Of a stretch of 64,000 nucleotides of DNA, positions 1-9,942 are shown piece after piece (position 1 is the stretch's first letter; every line of letters starts with the position of its first letter). Position numbers and translations under genes: made by a program. Source of the stretch: JAFGAS01 sp963809875 (GTDB lineage: Bacteria; Desulfobacterota; Zymogenia; Zymogenales; Zymogenaceae); NCBI GenBank assembly GCA_963809875.1, contig CAWELC010000007.1:310001-374000 (forward strand), read 5' to 3'. Below the pieces are notes generated by a model. It searched no databases. It was not told the DNA's origin and saw only the letters and a program-made list of their open reading frames with translations.

Positions 1-1307
1 GCGATATCGGTGATCAGGTGGTCGTAGCCGGAATTGTCGACCACCAGGATTGCCGGGTTGAAGTCCTTTACCTTCCGGTACATCGATGCGAGGAACCGCC
101 GCTTGCCGGCGCTCCAGAACAGTCCGAAGATGCCCCACGTCTCGTTGAAAAGGACGACCGTCATGACCGAGGGGTGCGAGGCGTCCCGCTCGAGGAGCTC
201 CGCGAGCTCCCTCTCGTACTGTTTCTCGTCCAGGCCGCCGAAGAGGAAGGGAGACGGCATCTCGTCCCACAAGAGCAGCCCGTGTTTGTCGCAGTAGAAC
301 AGGTAGCGCGGGTCCTCGATCTTCTCGTGCATCCTGATGCCGTTGAATCCCAGGGACTTGTACCTGATGATCTCCCTTTCGAATTCGGCCTCGTCGACGG
401 GCGTGTAGTGCCCCTTGGGATAGTACCCCTGCACTAAAAGCATCCTGAGATAGATGGGCTTACCGTTTAGCAGGATCGTGCCGCCCTTTGCCTCGACCCT
501 CCTCAGGCCGGTGAAGGCCGTGACCCGGTCGCTCACCGAGCCCCCTTCGTCAAAAAGCGTCACCTGGACGCGGTAGAGGTGGGGATCCCCGGTCGACCAG
601 AGCCGCGGCGCTTTGATGAGAAATGTCTTTTCCACGCGTTTGCCTTCGACCGGGAGCATCTCGCGTACGACCACCGCATCGTCGGCGTCGACGATTCGCA
701 CCTCGCACGATGCCGGTCGCCGCGCGTCGATATCGGCCCGCACCGTCACCCGGTCCCTGTCGGGCAGGAGCACGAGGCTGCCGATCGAGGAGTCGCCCGT
801 GGCGTGGATGAAGACCGGCTGCCAGATGCCGCTGGCAGGCGTGTAGAAGACCTCCGACAGCCGCCGGTATACGTACTGCTTACCCCTGAGCGTCCGCGTG
901 GTCGCAGGATCGGCGACCCTTACCGAGATCCTGTTATCGTCCCGGAGAAAGTCGGTGATCTCAAACGAGAACGGCGTGTAGCCTCCCCGGTGGCCGCCGA
1001 GGCGGTTGCCGTTTATCCAGACCTCGGTCTCATAGTCCACGGCGCCGAAGTTGAGAAAGAATCGCCTTCCCTCGGGCAGCGCCGTGCGGGGGAATTGTTT
1101 CCCGTACCAGAACACGGGGTATATCTTCCCGGCCCCGACCCCGGACGACTCGCTCTCGACACAGTAGGGGACCCGGATGGTGCCCGACAGCCGCTTGAGC
1201 TGCCATCCCTCTTTTGTGCCGACGTCATCCGGGTCGAATTCAAACTCCCAGGGGCCGTCAAGCGGCAGCCAGCGCTCTCGCTGTCTATCGGGCCGCGGGT
1301 AACTCAT
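1..1307 (-). CDS. Glycoside hydrolase family 2 enzyme, N-terminal 435 codons (3' end outside window)
   Basis: Reading from ATG at 1307, with AAGGAG seven bases upstream, gives an uninterrupted frame to the window edge. It starts with a GH2 sugar-binding jelly roll (about residues 10-170, with WINGNRLGGHRGGYTPF), then an immunoglobulin-like domain (about 175-275), then the start of a TIM barrel. FNETWG near residue 389 matches the GH2 acid/base Asn-Glu pair; the nucleophile Glu would lie beyond the edge. No signal peptide is visible, so a cytoplasmic beta-glycosidase (galactosidase, glucuronidase or mannosidase type) is inferred. The substrate cannot be assigned from this half. The downstream neighbour in the same direction is off the window. 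Confidence 0.85.
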   Translation of the reverse strand, partial: MSYPRPDRQRERWLPLDGPWEFEFDPDDVGTKEGWQLKRLSGTIRVPYCVESESSGVGAGKIYPVFWYGKQFPRTALPEGRRFFLNFGAVDYETEVWINGNRLGGHRGGYTPFSFEITDFLRDDNRISVRVADPATTRTLRGKQYVYRRLSEVFYTPASGIWQPVFIHATGDSSIGSLVLLPDRDRVTVRADIDARRPASCEVRIVDADDAVVVREMLPVEGKRVEKTFLIKAPRLWSTGDPHLYRVQVTLFDEGGSVSDRVTAFTGLRRVEAKGGTILLNGKPIYLRMLLVQGYYPKGHYTPVDEAEFEREIIRYKSLGFNGIRMHEKIEDPRYLFYCDKHGLLLWDEMPSPFLFGGLDEKQYERELAELLERDASHPSVMTVVLFNETWGIFGLFWSAGKRRFLASMYRKVKDFNPAILVVDNSGYDHLITDI

Positions 1308-1413
1308 GGCATGACTCCTTGGACTGTATGTGCGGGAGTGTCAAAACCGGCTTGCCCGCCTGCGAGGCCGCGAGGGTCTGGAAATCCAATCCCCGATCGA
1401 TCGGGACGTCTTC

Positions 1414-2385
1414 TTACCTGGGCGGTCTCCGCTTTATTACCCCGGCCCCGATCAGGTCTCGCCCGTACTGTTTGAATGCGTCGTTGAATTTTTTGGCAAA
1501 GAGCGGTTTTTTGCCCGCCGGGATCTTGAGCTCGTAGTCGGTGGCGCCGGGTGGCGTCACCTCCTTGAGCAGCTCCGGGTTGAGCGCCACCAGCGTTTTT
1601 TCGCTCGTCCCCAAGAGCTTTGCGAAGAACCAGAGCGGAAGCCCTCCCGGTACATAGACCTTATCGTAGGTGAAGGGGACTACGCCCTTCGGACGACTGA
1701 ACCCGTATTTCTCCGGGTTCTTCATGATCAGCATCAGGGCCAGCACCCGCGGCACGTAACCCTCGGCCTGAAACCTGAGCCTGCCCATCTTGCCCATCTC
1801 CCACAGGCAGACCGACCCGCTCGCCTTGATAGCGGCGTTTACCGAGCCCGAGCCGCAGTTGTAGCCGGCCAGCGCCAGCTCCCAGTTGGAAAACGATGTA
1901 TAGAGCGACGAGAAATATTTGGCGGCGGCAATTGTCGATTTCTCGTAGTCGCGGCGCTCGTCCACCCACTCGTCCGTCTCCATCCCGAACCCCTTGGCTG
2001 TCCCCGGGATGAACTGCCACGGGCCGCCCGCGCCCTTGACCGAGACCGCCGTTGGGCTGAAGCCGCTCTCGAGGATGGCCACATAGACGAGCTCCTCCGG
2101 CACCCCGTGGGACCTCAGGACGCCTTTCATGAGAGGCGAGAAGCGCTCGGCGGACGCCAGCCATTTTTCGACCGAATAGGGGGATTTCTTGAGGATCTCG
2201 ATCTCCTCCAGGACCGCTGCGTTCTCAATGGGGAAGATCAGGGCGGGCGGCTTCGTGAATGAGACGACGATGCGCTGGCTTTCCGTTTTCGTTTCGAGAA
2301 CCGGCGTCCGGACCGTGTCGATCGCCGCGCACCCCGTCAGCACGCCGCCGATCGATAGGATCGATAGAAGGATTGCCGGTCTCAC
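1414..2385 (-). CDS. MltD-like membrane-bound lytic murein transglycosylase (lipoprotein)
   Basis: A 323-residue protein beginning with a hydrophobic signal and a lipobox (LTGC, Cys about 19), so probably a lipoprotein. Residues about 80-225 form an SLT/lysozyme-like domain: AILESGFSP carries the predicted catalytic Glu near 106, followed by GPWQFIPGTAKGFG and the LALAGYNCGSGSVNAAI segment typical of soluble/membrane lytic transglycosylases. The C-terminal part (TSEKTLVALNPEL ... YELKIPAGK) resembles the region before or within LysM modules of MltD. It would cleave peptidoglycan glycan strands to 1,6-anhydro products. It is divergently arranged with nadA. Family assignment is firm; the exact subfamily is inferred. 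Confidence 0.85.
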   Translation of the reverse strand: MRPAILLSILSIGGVLTGCAAIDTVRTPVLETKTESQRIVVSFTKPPALIFPIENAAVLEEIEILKKSPYSVEKWLASAERFSPLMKGVLRSHGVPEELVYVAILESGFSPTAVSVKGAGGPWQFIPGTAKGFGMETDEWVDERRDYEKSTIAAAKYFSSLYTSFSNWELALAGYNCGSGSVNAAIKASGSVCLWEMGKMGRLRFQAEGYVPRVLALMLIMKNPEKYGFSRPKGVVPFTYDKVYVPGGLPLWFFAKLLGTSEKTLVALNPELLKEVTPPGATDYELKIPAGKKPLFAKKFNDAFKQYGRDLIGAGVIKRRPPR

Positions 2386-2497
2386 CCAAACGGACCCTCG
2401 CGTTTGCTCTGCAGTGGACCATCATTTTACCCTGGACAGGCCGTGACGCCCGTTTCGCCCGCCCCGGACCCGGCAGCGGGCCGCCCGCCAAAATTGT

Positions 2498-2526
2498 TTG
2501 ACAAAAAAGTCATTTAATTATAGTAT
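2498..2526 (+). promoter_or_regulatory. Sigma70-type promoter of nadA
   Basis: TTGACA at 2498-2503, a 17-base spacer and TAGTAT at 2521-2526. Transcription would start near 2533, which rules out an upstream TTG at 2498 as the nadA start codon and favours ATG at 2552. Confidence 0.75.
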
Positions 2527-2551
2527 CTTATCAATCGTTGTCAAGACCCTC

Positions 2552-3503
2552 ATGGAGGCATATGCGAACAAAGTGGAGACCGCCGTGGAAATAAATGATC
2601 TGGAAAGCAAGATCCGCGACCTCCTGGCCCAGACAAACGCCATCCTGCTGGCTCATAACTACCAGCGCCCCGAGGTGCAGCAGATCGCCGACCTGACGGG
2701 GGACTCGCTCGGGCTCTCGATCGAGGCCGCCGCCACCGACGCCCGGATCATCGTGTTTGCCGGCGTGCACTTCATGGCCGAAAGCGCCGCCATTCTCTCC
2801 CCGTCAAAGACCGTCCTTATCCCCCGGCCGGACGCCGGCTGTCCGATGGCCGATATGATCACGCGGGAGGGGGCCCTCGATTTTAAGCGCCGCTACCCGG
2901 GCGCACCGCTGGTCACCTACGTCAACTCGACGGCCGACGTCAAGGCCGTATCGGATATCTGCTGCACGTCGGCCAACGCGGTTTCGGTCGTTAATTCCCT
3001 GGAGGCGCGACACCGTTCTCATGGCGCCGGACAGGAACCTTGCACATTACACCGCCCGCTTTGTGAAGAAGATGATACACTGGCACAACGGCTTTTGTCC
3101 CATCCATGAGCGCCTGACGCCCGATGAAGTGATAGCCGTGAAGGCACGACATCCCGACGCGTTCTTCCTCGCCCACCCGGAATGCCGGCCGTCGGTCGTG
3201 GATCTGGCCGATAAGGTGGCCAGCACCTCGGGGATGCTCAATTTCGTAAAGAAATCGCCCCTCACAAAATTCATCATCGGCACGGAATTGGGGATCCTCT
3301 ACCCCCTCAAGCGGGATAATCCGGACAAGGAATTCATACCGGCGGCAGACCATATGATCTGTCCGAACATGAAGCTTACCACCCTCCAGGATATCTACGA
3401 TTGCCTCCTGGAGATGAAGAATCCGGTGAAAGTCGACCGGAATGTCAGAGAAGCGGCCAAGGTGTCGCTGGACCGGATGCTGGCCGTCAAGCGGAGTGAT
3501 TGA
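2552..3503 (+). CDS. nadA: Quinolinate synthase A, frameshifted
   Basis: Condenses iminoaspartate with dihydroxyacetone phosphate to quinolinate in de novo NAD synthesis, using a [4Fe-4S] cluster. The N-terminal half (LLAHNYQRPEVQQIADLTGD, then the CCTSANA Cys) and the C-terminal half (GFCPIHE and MICPNMK Cys ligands) lie in different frames. Deleting one base near 3007-3010 (between GAG GCG and GAC ACC) rejoins them and gives about 316 residues, normal for NadA, with all three cluster cysteines. I chose ATG 2552 because a promoter ends at 2526; a GTG at 2585 with GGAG upstream is an alternative. The frameshift is probably a sequencing error, since both halves are well conserved. Confidence 0.9.
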
Positions 3504-3672
3504 GCCCGACGGCTTGGGGCGATGGGAAGCCGCTGGACCACCATAAAGTCCCGACGCCACCCCCGGACGGAAACGATTTCCGCTTTCCCGGCGCGTTCGC
3601 GACGACGGCCTCGATTACCACGATAGTCCCGCAGCTACCCACTATGCCCACGGGCGAAAGAAGGGAGTTCCC

Positions 3673-4798
3673 ATGACAAAGAAACCGACAGCGTTTATTA
3701 TGGCGGCCGTGTTCGCTTTGGCGCTTTTGATACCCGCGGCTTTCGCCGAGGAGAGCGCCCCTTATGCGCAGATACAATCCCTTCTTGACGAAAAGACCGC
3801 GGTCCTCGTCTATGACGCCCGCGGCGGGACGGTCGACGTGGTCAGGGGCGGCGCCGTCGCAACCCGTGAATTCGGAAAAAGTGAGGAGCCGTTGGAGGTA
3901 AAGCTCGGCTACTTTTCGGACATCATGGGATCGCTCTCGGCCATGGCTCCCTACCAAAACGAGTCGGCCGCCCTGTGGGCGATCCTGATCAAGCCGGTGG
4001 TCGGCGACCTGGCGGGCATTGAGCGGTTGGGCATCGTGCCCGGCCCGACGCTCTCCGGCCTCTCTTTCGGCGCTCTCATCTCAAAGAAGGACCCCAAGCG
4101 GCCGCGCTTTCTTATTGACGACTACGCCCTCTTCTACGCGCCGTCGGTCGACTTCATGGGCCGGGCTCTGGCCACGGACAAATCGGCGCTGACCGGGGGC
4201 ATCGTGATCGGCAACGCCAAATACCCCGCGGGCTACGGAGCCCTCAAGATGGCCCAGCCCGAGATGCAGGACGTGGCCTTCTTCGTGCACGGCGCCGTCC
4301 TCTATGAGGGGGAGTCTGCCGGGGAGACGATGCTTAAGGGTAAGCTCGCCGAAGGCCCCGTTTCCGTGCTGCACATAACCACGTACAGCTCGATCAAGTA
4401 CGGCTCCGACGATAACTCGAAGCTGCTTTTGACCGGCGGGGGCGGCGACGACGGGAACCTGACCGTGGCCGAAGTCGAGGCGATGACCATGGACGTAGAC
4501 CTCGTGACGATCTCGGCCGATCGGGCGGGGCTCACCTGGGGCCGGTCCGGGGGATTCCCCGGCGCGTTCCTGACCGCCGGGGCGGCCTCGGTCATCGCTC
4601 CCCTCTATACGATCGACAAGGGGATGACGGCAAACATGATGAACTTTTTTTACACCTATCTGCCGGACAACGACAAGGCCCAGACGCTCAGGCTCGCCCA
4701 GTTGAAGATCATTGACCTTGAGAAGAGACAGGGGGCGGTTCCGGTTCGCCCACCCGGCCTTCTGGGCGCCCTTTGTCCTGTACGGGAGTTATAAATAG
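3673..4798 (+). CDS. Exported CHAT-fold (caspase-like) protein with catalytic dyad replaced; 3' frameshift
   Basis: Starts with a clear signal peptide (cleavage after AAFA, about residue 25) and a good ribosome site (GAAGGGAG). The second half has the layout of a CHAT domain: a strand with a His-motif region, then DLVxxSA, then FLTAGAASVIAPLYTIDKG, FFYTYL and an Ala-rich helix. The usual HFATHG motif reads HITTYSS here, so the catalytic His position is Tyr. LSACETG reads ISADRAG, so Cys is Asp. It is therefore predicted to be proteolytically inactive. Removing one G from the G run at 4731-4735 restores the family ending HPAFWAPFVLYG and moves the stop to 4798 (about 374 aa). Function unknown; probably periplasmic. 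Confidence 0.75.
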
Positions 4799-4975
4799 AC
4801 CGCCGCGCCACCTATCCGGGACCGGGTATCGCCGCACGAAGAATTGCGCGGCCGAAACGCGGATAACGGGCGCTCCGCAGATCCAACGGCGTTTCAGGTC
4901 ACGGATAATCCGGGTTGCGGGCCCGGACCGGCCGCGCGCAGTGGCCGGAAACGTGGGGCCAAGCGGCTGTCGATA

Positions 4976-5958
4976 ATGGAGGAGATGATCAAGGCCTTAG
5001 TCACCGGCGCCGGCTCGTACATCGCCGGATGCCTCATCCAGCGGCTCGTCGCCCTCGGCTTTTCCGTCCGGGGGTTCGACGCCGTCCCCGTGGACGATCC
5101 CGTGAGCGGACGTGGAGTATCTGTCCGGCGATATCACGCGGGCCGGCCTCCTCTCCGACATGGTCCGGGGCGTCGATCACATTTTCCATCTGATGAGGGT
5201 ATCGCCGAAGGAGGCGTCCGGGCGGACGCGGGGGGTGTCCTCCGCCCTGGCCATGACCATCAAGCTCTTGACACTGGCCGAAAACCTCGGCGTCTCCACG
5301 TTCGTCTACCTCTCCGGGTCGGAGGTCTACGGGCGGCCCAAGGACGGGCTTATCGACGAAATCGAGAGACGCCGCCCCCTCACCCCGGCGGGAAGAGAGC
5401 ACCTGACGGTCGAGAACCACCTCATCCAGGCCGCCGCAGACCGCGAGCTCTCGGTCGTCATCCTGCGCGCGCCGCCCGTCATCGGATGGGGGACGCCGAA
5501 GGTCCTGTTTCCCTCGCTCTACTTCTCTCTCAAGAACGCGCTGACGGGAAGGCCCGTCTACCTGATCGGGAGGGGAAGGTACCTGGTGCAGTATATCGAC
5601 GTGGAGGACCTGGCCTCCGCGATGGCGCGCTCCATCCTCGCCAGAGACGAGCGCTGCCTTATCCTCAACGTGGCCGCCGAGGACATTGTCAGCCAGGCGG
5701 AGCTCGAGTGACTTCCTCTTCGAGTGGCACGAGAGCGCCTCCGGCGTGGTACGCCTTCCCGAGGCGGCGACGACACTGGTGGGCTTGTTGAAAAAGACGG
5801 GGATCCGGCCGATCGGCACAGACAATCACATTCTCTTTTACCCCCAGCCGATCGTGGACACCGCCCGGGGAAAGCAGCTGCTCTCGCTGACCCCCAAGCG
5901 GACCCTGGAATCGCTGGAGGAGACGTTCGCGTTCTGGACCGACGAGGAAAAGCTGTAG
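4976..5958 (+). CDS. NAD-dependent epimerase/dehydratase-like SDR, two frameshifts
   Basis: Three reading-frame pieces join into one extended-SDR protein of about 326 residues. The first has the Rossmann motif (ALVTGAGSYIAGCLIQRLV). The second begins near 5108 and includes VDHIFHL, the YLSGSEVYG segment (where the family has Ser-x-x-x-Tyr) and YIDVEDLASAMA. The third begins near 5709 (DFLFEWHES) and ends TDEEKL. Each junction is repaired by removing one base (in GG near 5107; near 5710). The classical active-site YxxxK is not obvious, so it may be a nucleotide-sugar epimerase relative or an atypical SDR. Start: ATG 4976, with an in-frame ATG at 4985 as alternative. Convergent with tyrS. Confidence 0.65.
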
Positions 5959-6137
5959 GGGCGCCTTGATGGCTCGGGGGAGCGGCCGCTGGTTGCCTCC
6001 GTCTCGGGCGGCCGAGCGACGGGCAGGCGATTGGCATGAACAGACGTCCCCCGGCGGGCCTGACAAAGCCGGGAGATCTTCGTGGAAGGCTCGGCGGTCG
6101 CCGATCCGCATGACATGGAGCCGGGCCGGGGCCTTTT

Positions 6138-7362
6138 CTATTTTTCTTCCTGAAATATGATCGAGATGAATTTCTTCTTGCCGACCTTGAAGACGTGCCG
6201 TTCCCCCGGCTTGTAGAATCCGTTTTCCTCGCTTATCTTTTCCCCGTCGATCGACACCGCCCCGGAGGCGATCATCCGCTTGGCCTCCGAGGTGGAGGCG
6301 GTCGTCCCGACCTCGGTAAATACCTTGGGAAGCCATACCTCCCCGCTCTTCGGGTAGATGATCTCCGGCACGTCCGTCGGGTTCTTCTTCTCGGCGAATA
6401 TCCGGCCAAACTCCCGGCGGGCCTCGCGCGCCCGCTCTCTTCCCCAGAAGCGGGCGGCCAGCTCTTCGGCTAACTCCTCCTTTGCCTCCTTGGGGTTTTG
6501 CGGTGCCGCGGGCGATCCCGTCCTTGAGCCGGCCCAGATCGGCCGTCGCGATGTCTGACAACAGCTCGTAGTAGGTGAGCATCACCTCGTCCGAGATGCT
6601 CATGACCTTGCCGAAGATCTCGGTGGGCGGCTCCGTGATCCCGATATAATTGCCGACGGACTTGCTCATCTTCTTGACGCCGTCGGTCCCCACCAGGATC
6701 GGCACCGTCAGGACGACCTGGGGGGGCTGGCCGAAGTATTTCTGGAGGTCCCGCCCCACCAGGAGGTTGAATATCTGGTCGGTTCCGCCGAGCTCCACGT
6801 CGGCTTTCAGCGCCACCGAGTCGTACCCCTGCACGAGGGGGTAGAGGAACTCGTGGATGGAGATGGGCTGATTGTTGACGAAGCGGGCCTTGAAGTCCTC
6901 GCGCTCGAGCATACGCGCCACCGTCATCTGGGCGGACAGCTCGACAAAGCCGTCGATGCCCAGCTCCTTCATCCAGGTGGAGTTGAACGTGATGACCGTC
7001 TTTTCTTTATCGAGTATCTTGAAGACCTGCTCCTTATAGGTTTCCGCATTGATCAGGAGCTGTTTTCTTGTCATCGGCTCGCGGGTGGATGATCTTCCCG
7101 ACGGGTCCCCGATCATCCCGGTGAAGTCGCCGATCAGAAAAACGACCCGATGCCCGAGCTCCTGAAAGTGCTTCATCTTCTGGATGAGGACGGTGTGTCC
7201 GAGATGCAGATCCGGGGCGGTCGGGTCAAAGCCGGTCTTGACGGTGAGCGGCTTTTTTTCGGCGATGGATCGGCTGATCTTTTTCTCGAGCTCTTCGGTC
7301 GTGATGATTTCCACCGCGCCCCGACCGATGAGGTCCATCTGTTCGTTGAGGCTCGCGTTCAT
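6138..7362 (-). CDS. tyrS: Tyrosyl-tRNA synthetase, one frameshift
   Basis: Class I aminoacyl-tRNA synthetase charging tRNA-Tyr. The N-terminal catalytic domain has the HIGH-type motif HLGHT within TGFDPTAPDLHLGH, a tyrosine-site segment VQGYDSVALKADVELGGTDQ and the KMSKS loop. The frame breaks at the T run 6496-6499 (A run on the coding strand). Removing one base continues into NPKEAKEELAEELAARF and a C-terminal S4 RNA-binding domain ending GKKKFISIIFQEEK. Repaired length is about 407 residues, as expected for the TyrZ/TyrS-2 type with a C-terminal S4 domain. Start ATG overlaps the ymdB stop by 4 bases (ATGA), so the two are translationally coupled. Confidence 0.92.
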
Positions 7363-8183
7363 GTTTTCCCTTCTTCGTATTTCTCCTTGAACCTGAGGAT
7401 ATCTACCGATTTTCCGGTTGCCGCGTCTATGGTGATGAGCACACCCTGGGCCTCGACCGCGTGCTTTGCCGTCTCGAACCGCTGGGGCATCGAAGTGAGA
7501 AAACGGGCGATCGCCCGCTCCTTCTTTACCCCGATCACCGAGTCGGTGGGCCCGGTCATTCCCGCGTCCGTGATAAAGGCGGTGCCTCCCCCGAGTATGC
7601 GCTCGTCGGCCGTCTGTATGTGCGTGTGGGTCCCGATGACCGCGCTGACCGAGCCGTCCAGGAAGTGCGCAAGCGCGTGCTTCTCTCTGGTTTCTTCCCC
7701 GTGAAAATCGACGATAATCACGGGACTCTCCTTGGAGAGCCGCGCGACGGCCTCCTCGGCACGCGCGAACGGGTCGTCAAACAGCCCCATGAAGACCCGG
7801 CCGATCAGGTTGAGGACGGATATCGGATGCCCGGCGGGCGTCGTGACCGTCACCGTCCCCTCCCCCGGCGCGCCCCGGGGGTAGTTTGCGGGGCGCAGCA
7901 GCCTCGGCGTATGTTCGATGTAGTCCGTGATCTCCCGCTTGTCCCAGACGTGGTTTCCCGTAGTGATAACGTCGGCCCCGTCATCGAACATCTCATGCGC
8001 GGTTTCCGCGGTAAGCCCGAAGCCGCCGGCCGCGTTTTCTCCGTTGGCGACGACGAGGTCGGCGCGGTAGGTGTCGGCCAACCGCGACAGGAAGTACTTT
8101 AAGGCCCTCCGTCCGGGTTTGCCGACAATGTCGCCGAAGAAGAGAACACGGACAACATCATTTTGTTCGCCGTCCAAAAACAT
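7359..8183 (-). CDS. ymdB: YmdB-family (TIGR00282) metallophosphoesterase
   Basis: A 274-residue calcineurin-like phosphoesterase of the YmdB family. Metal-binding motifs are in order: FFGDIVGKPGR (Asp), NGENAAGGFG (Asn), TTGNHVWDKRE (Asn-His) and GTHTHIQTAD (His-x-His). Known members hydrolyse cyclic nucleotides or dinucleotides and genetically interact with RNase Y. Here the gene sits directly downstream of rny and overlaps tyrS by ATGA. Start at 8183 is supported by GGGGGAG; a later start at the valine of VRVLFFGD is possible. Clean reading frame. Confidence 0.9.
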   Translation of the reverse strand: MFLDGEQNDVVRVLFFGDIVGKPGRRALKYFLSRLADTYRADLVVANGENAAGGFGLTAETAHEMFDDGADVITTGNHVWDKREITDYIEHTPRLLRPANYPRGAPGEGTVTVTTPAGHPISVLNLIGRVFMGLFDDPFARAEEAVARLSKESPVIIVDFHGEETREKHALAHFLDGSVSAVIGTHTHIQTADERILGGGTAFITDAGMTGPTDSVIGVKKERAIARFLTSMPQRFETAKHAVEAQGVLITIDAATGKSVDILRFKEKYEEGKT

Positions 8184-8347
8184 AACACTCCCCCGGTCGC
8201 CTGTTGGGCGGCCGCTACATCAAACCGCTCAGAGGACGGCCGCAGGCCGACACAGAGAACGGTTTGGACCCGGATACGGCGTCGCCCGGTGTCTCAATAG
8301 GAGACGGCGCGCTCCGGGGGCGGATGAGGGCGCGTTGCTCCCTCCGC

Positions 8348-9910
8348 CTATTTCGCGAACTCGACCGCCCTCGTCTCCCGGATAACGGTGACCTTGATCT
8401 GTCCCGGATAGGTGAGTTCGCTCTCGATCTTCTTGGCGATGTCTTTGGAGAGAAGCAGCGACTCCTCGTCCGATAACTGTTCGCTGGACACGATGATGCG
8501 AAGCTCCCGTCCGGCCTGAATGGCGTAGGTCTTGGAGATCCCGCTAAAGGTCCGGGTGATCCGCTCCAGCTCGTCCAACCGCTTCACGTAGGTTTCAAGC
8601 ATCTCCTTGCGCGCGCCGGGGCGCGCCGCAGACAGCGTGTCTGCGGCCTGGATGAGGACCGCCATGACCGAATCGGGCTGCTCGTCATTGTGATGGGCCG
8701 CGATGGCATGGATGATCCGGGGGGATTCCCCGTACCGCCGGGCAAGGTCGGAGCCGATCGTAGCGTGGGGGCCCTCGACCTCGTGGTCAACGGCCTTGCC
8801 GATGTCGTGCAGGAGGCCGGCCCGCTTGGCCTGTTTTATGTTGAGCTTGAGCTCCGCGGCCATGATCCCCATCAGGAAGGCCACCTCCAGCGAGTGCTGG
8901 TAGACGTTCTGGGCAAAGCTCGTGCGATATTTCAGCCGCCCGATGAGCTTGACCAGCTCCGGATGGAGGCCGTGAAGTCCGAGGTCGAAACAGGCCCGCT
9001 CACCGGCGTCCCTGATGGCGTTTTCGAGCTCCTCGCCGACTTTGGTAACGATTTCCTCGATCCGGGCGGGGTGGATCCGCCCATCGGACATGAGACGCTC
9101 AAGCGAGATCCGCGCGATCTCCCGCCGAACCGGGTTGTGTGAAGACAGGATGACGGCCTCCGGTGTGTCGTCGATGACCAGGTCGACCCCGGTGGCCGCT
9201 TCGATAGCCCGTATGTTGCGGCCCTCGCGTCCGATAATCCTTCCCTTCATTTCTTCGTTGGGAAGGCTCACGATAGAGACCGTCCGTTCGGTAACGTACT
9301 CCCCCGCGTAGCGCTGAATGGCCGTCGAGATAATCTCCTTGGACTTCTTGTCAGCGTTCTCGCGCAGCTCTTCCTCAATCCTCCGGAGGCTTTTCGCGGC
9401 CTCGTGTCGCGCGTCGTCCTCGATGAGCTTGATCAATTCCTCTCTGGCAGCGTCCCGGGAGATACCGCTGATTCTCTCCAGGGTCCTTTTCTGTTCCTCT
9501 ACCAGCTCGTTATAAGCGGTCTCCTTTTCCTCCAGCGCCCGCGCCTGGGCGGTGACGGCCCGTTCCTTCTTGGTGAGATCCGATTCCTTCTGATCGATAA
9601 CCTCTATCTTCTTTTCTATATTTTCTTCTTTCTGAAGGAGCCGCTTTTCCTGAACCTGGAAGCTGTTCTTCTTTTCCTTGGTCTCCCGCTCGAACTCGCT
9701 CTTCATCTGATACAACTGGTCTTTCGCCGAGAGATCGGCCTCTTTCTTGATGGAATCCGCCTGGCGGTGAGCTTCATTAATGATCTTAGTGGCGGTCTCC
9801 TTGGCGGCCTCGATCTTCTTCTTGGCCCAGATTACCTTCAAGAGGTACCCGAGCATCAAACCGGCGCCGACGCCGACAACCAACGATGCTATCATTTGAA
9901 CCGTTATCAA
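8348..9910 (-). CDS. rny: Ribonuclease Y
   Basis: Membrane-anchored endoribonuclease that initiates mRNA decay. An N-terminal transmembrane helix (MIASLVVGVGAGLMLGYLL), a long charged coiled coil (about residues 25-190), a KH domain (GRIIGREGRNIRAIEAATG) and an HD domain (HSLEVAFLMG; LLHDIGKAVDHE; AIAAHH) give the full family architecture. I place the start at TTG 9910: AAGGAGG lies 8 bases upstream (9919-9925) and the resulting length, 520 residues, matches the family. ATG 9895 is the alternative. Neighbours FCL upstream and YmdB/TyrS downstream form a conserved-looking cluster. Confidence 0.95.
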   Translation of the reverse strand: MITVQMIASLVVGVGAGLMLGYLLKVIWAKKKIEAAKETATKIINEAHRQADSIKKEADLSAKDQLYQMKSEFERETKEKKNSFQVQEKRLLQKEENIEKKIEVIDQKESDLTKKERAVTAQARALEEKETAYNELVEEQKRTLERISGISRDAAREELIKLIEDDARHEAAKSLRRIEEELRENADKKSKEIISTAIQRYAGEYVTERTVSIVSLPNEEMKGRIIGREGRNIRAIEAATGVDLVIDDTPEAVILSSHNPVRREIARISLERLMSDGRIHPARIEEIVTKVGEELENAIRDAGERACFDLGLHGLHPELVKLIGRLKYRTSFAQNVYQHSLEVAFLMGIMAAELKLNIKQAKRAGLLHDIGKAVDHEVEGPHATIGSDLARRYGESPRIIHAIAAHHNDEQPDSVMAVLIQAADTLSAARPGARKEMLETYVKRLDELERITRTFSGISKTYAIQAGRELRIIVSSEQLSDEESLLLSKDIAKKIESELTYPGQIKVTVIRETRAVEFAK

Positions 9911-9942
9911 TTTAACTACCTCCTTGTAAGGCAGGTTGCTTT

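Noticed and set aside
5689..6137. C-terminal extension of TyrS to a 557-residue protein
   Set aside because: It exists only because the frame is shifted at 6496-6499; the correct frame holds the S4 domain and stops at 6138.
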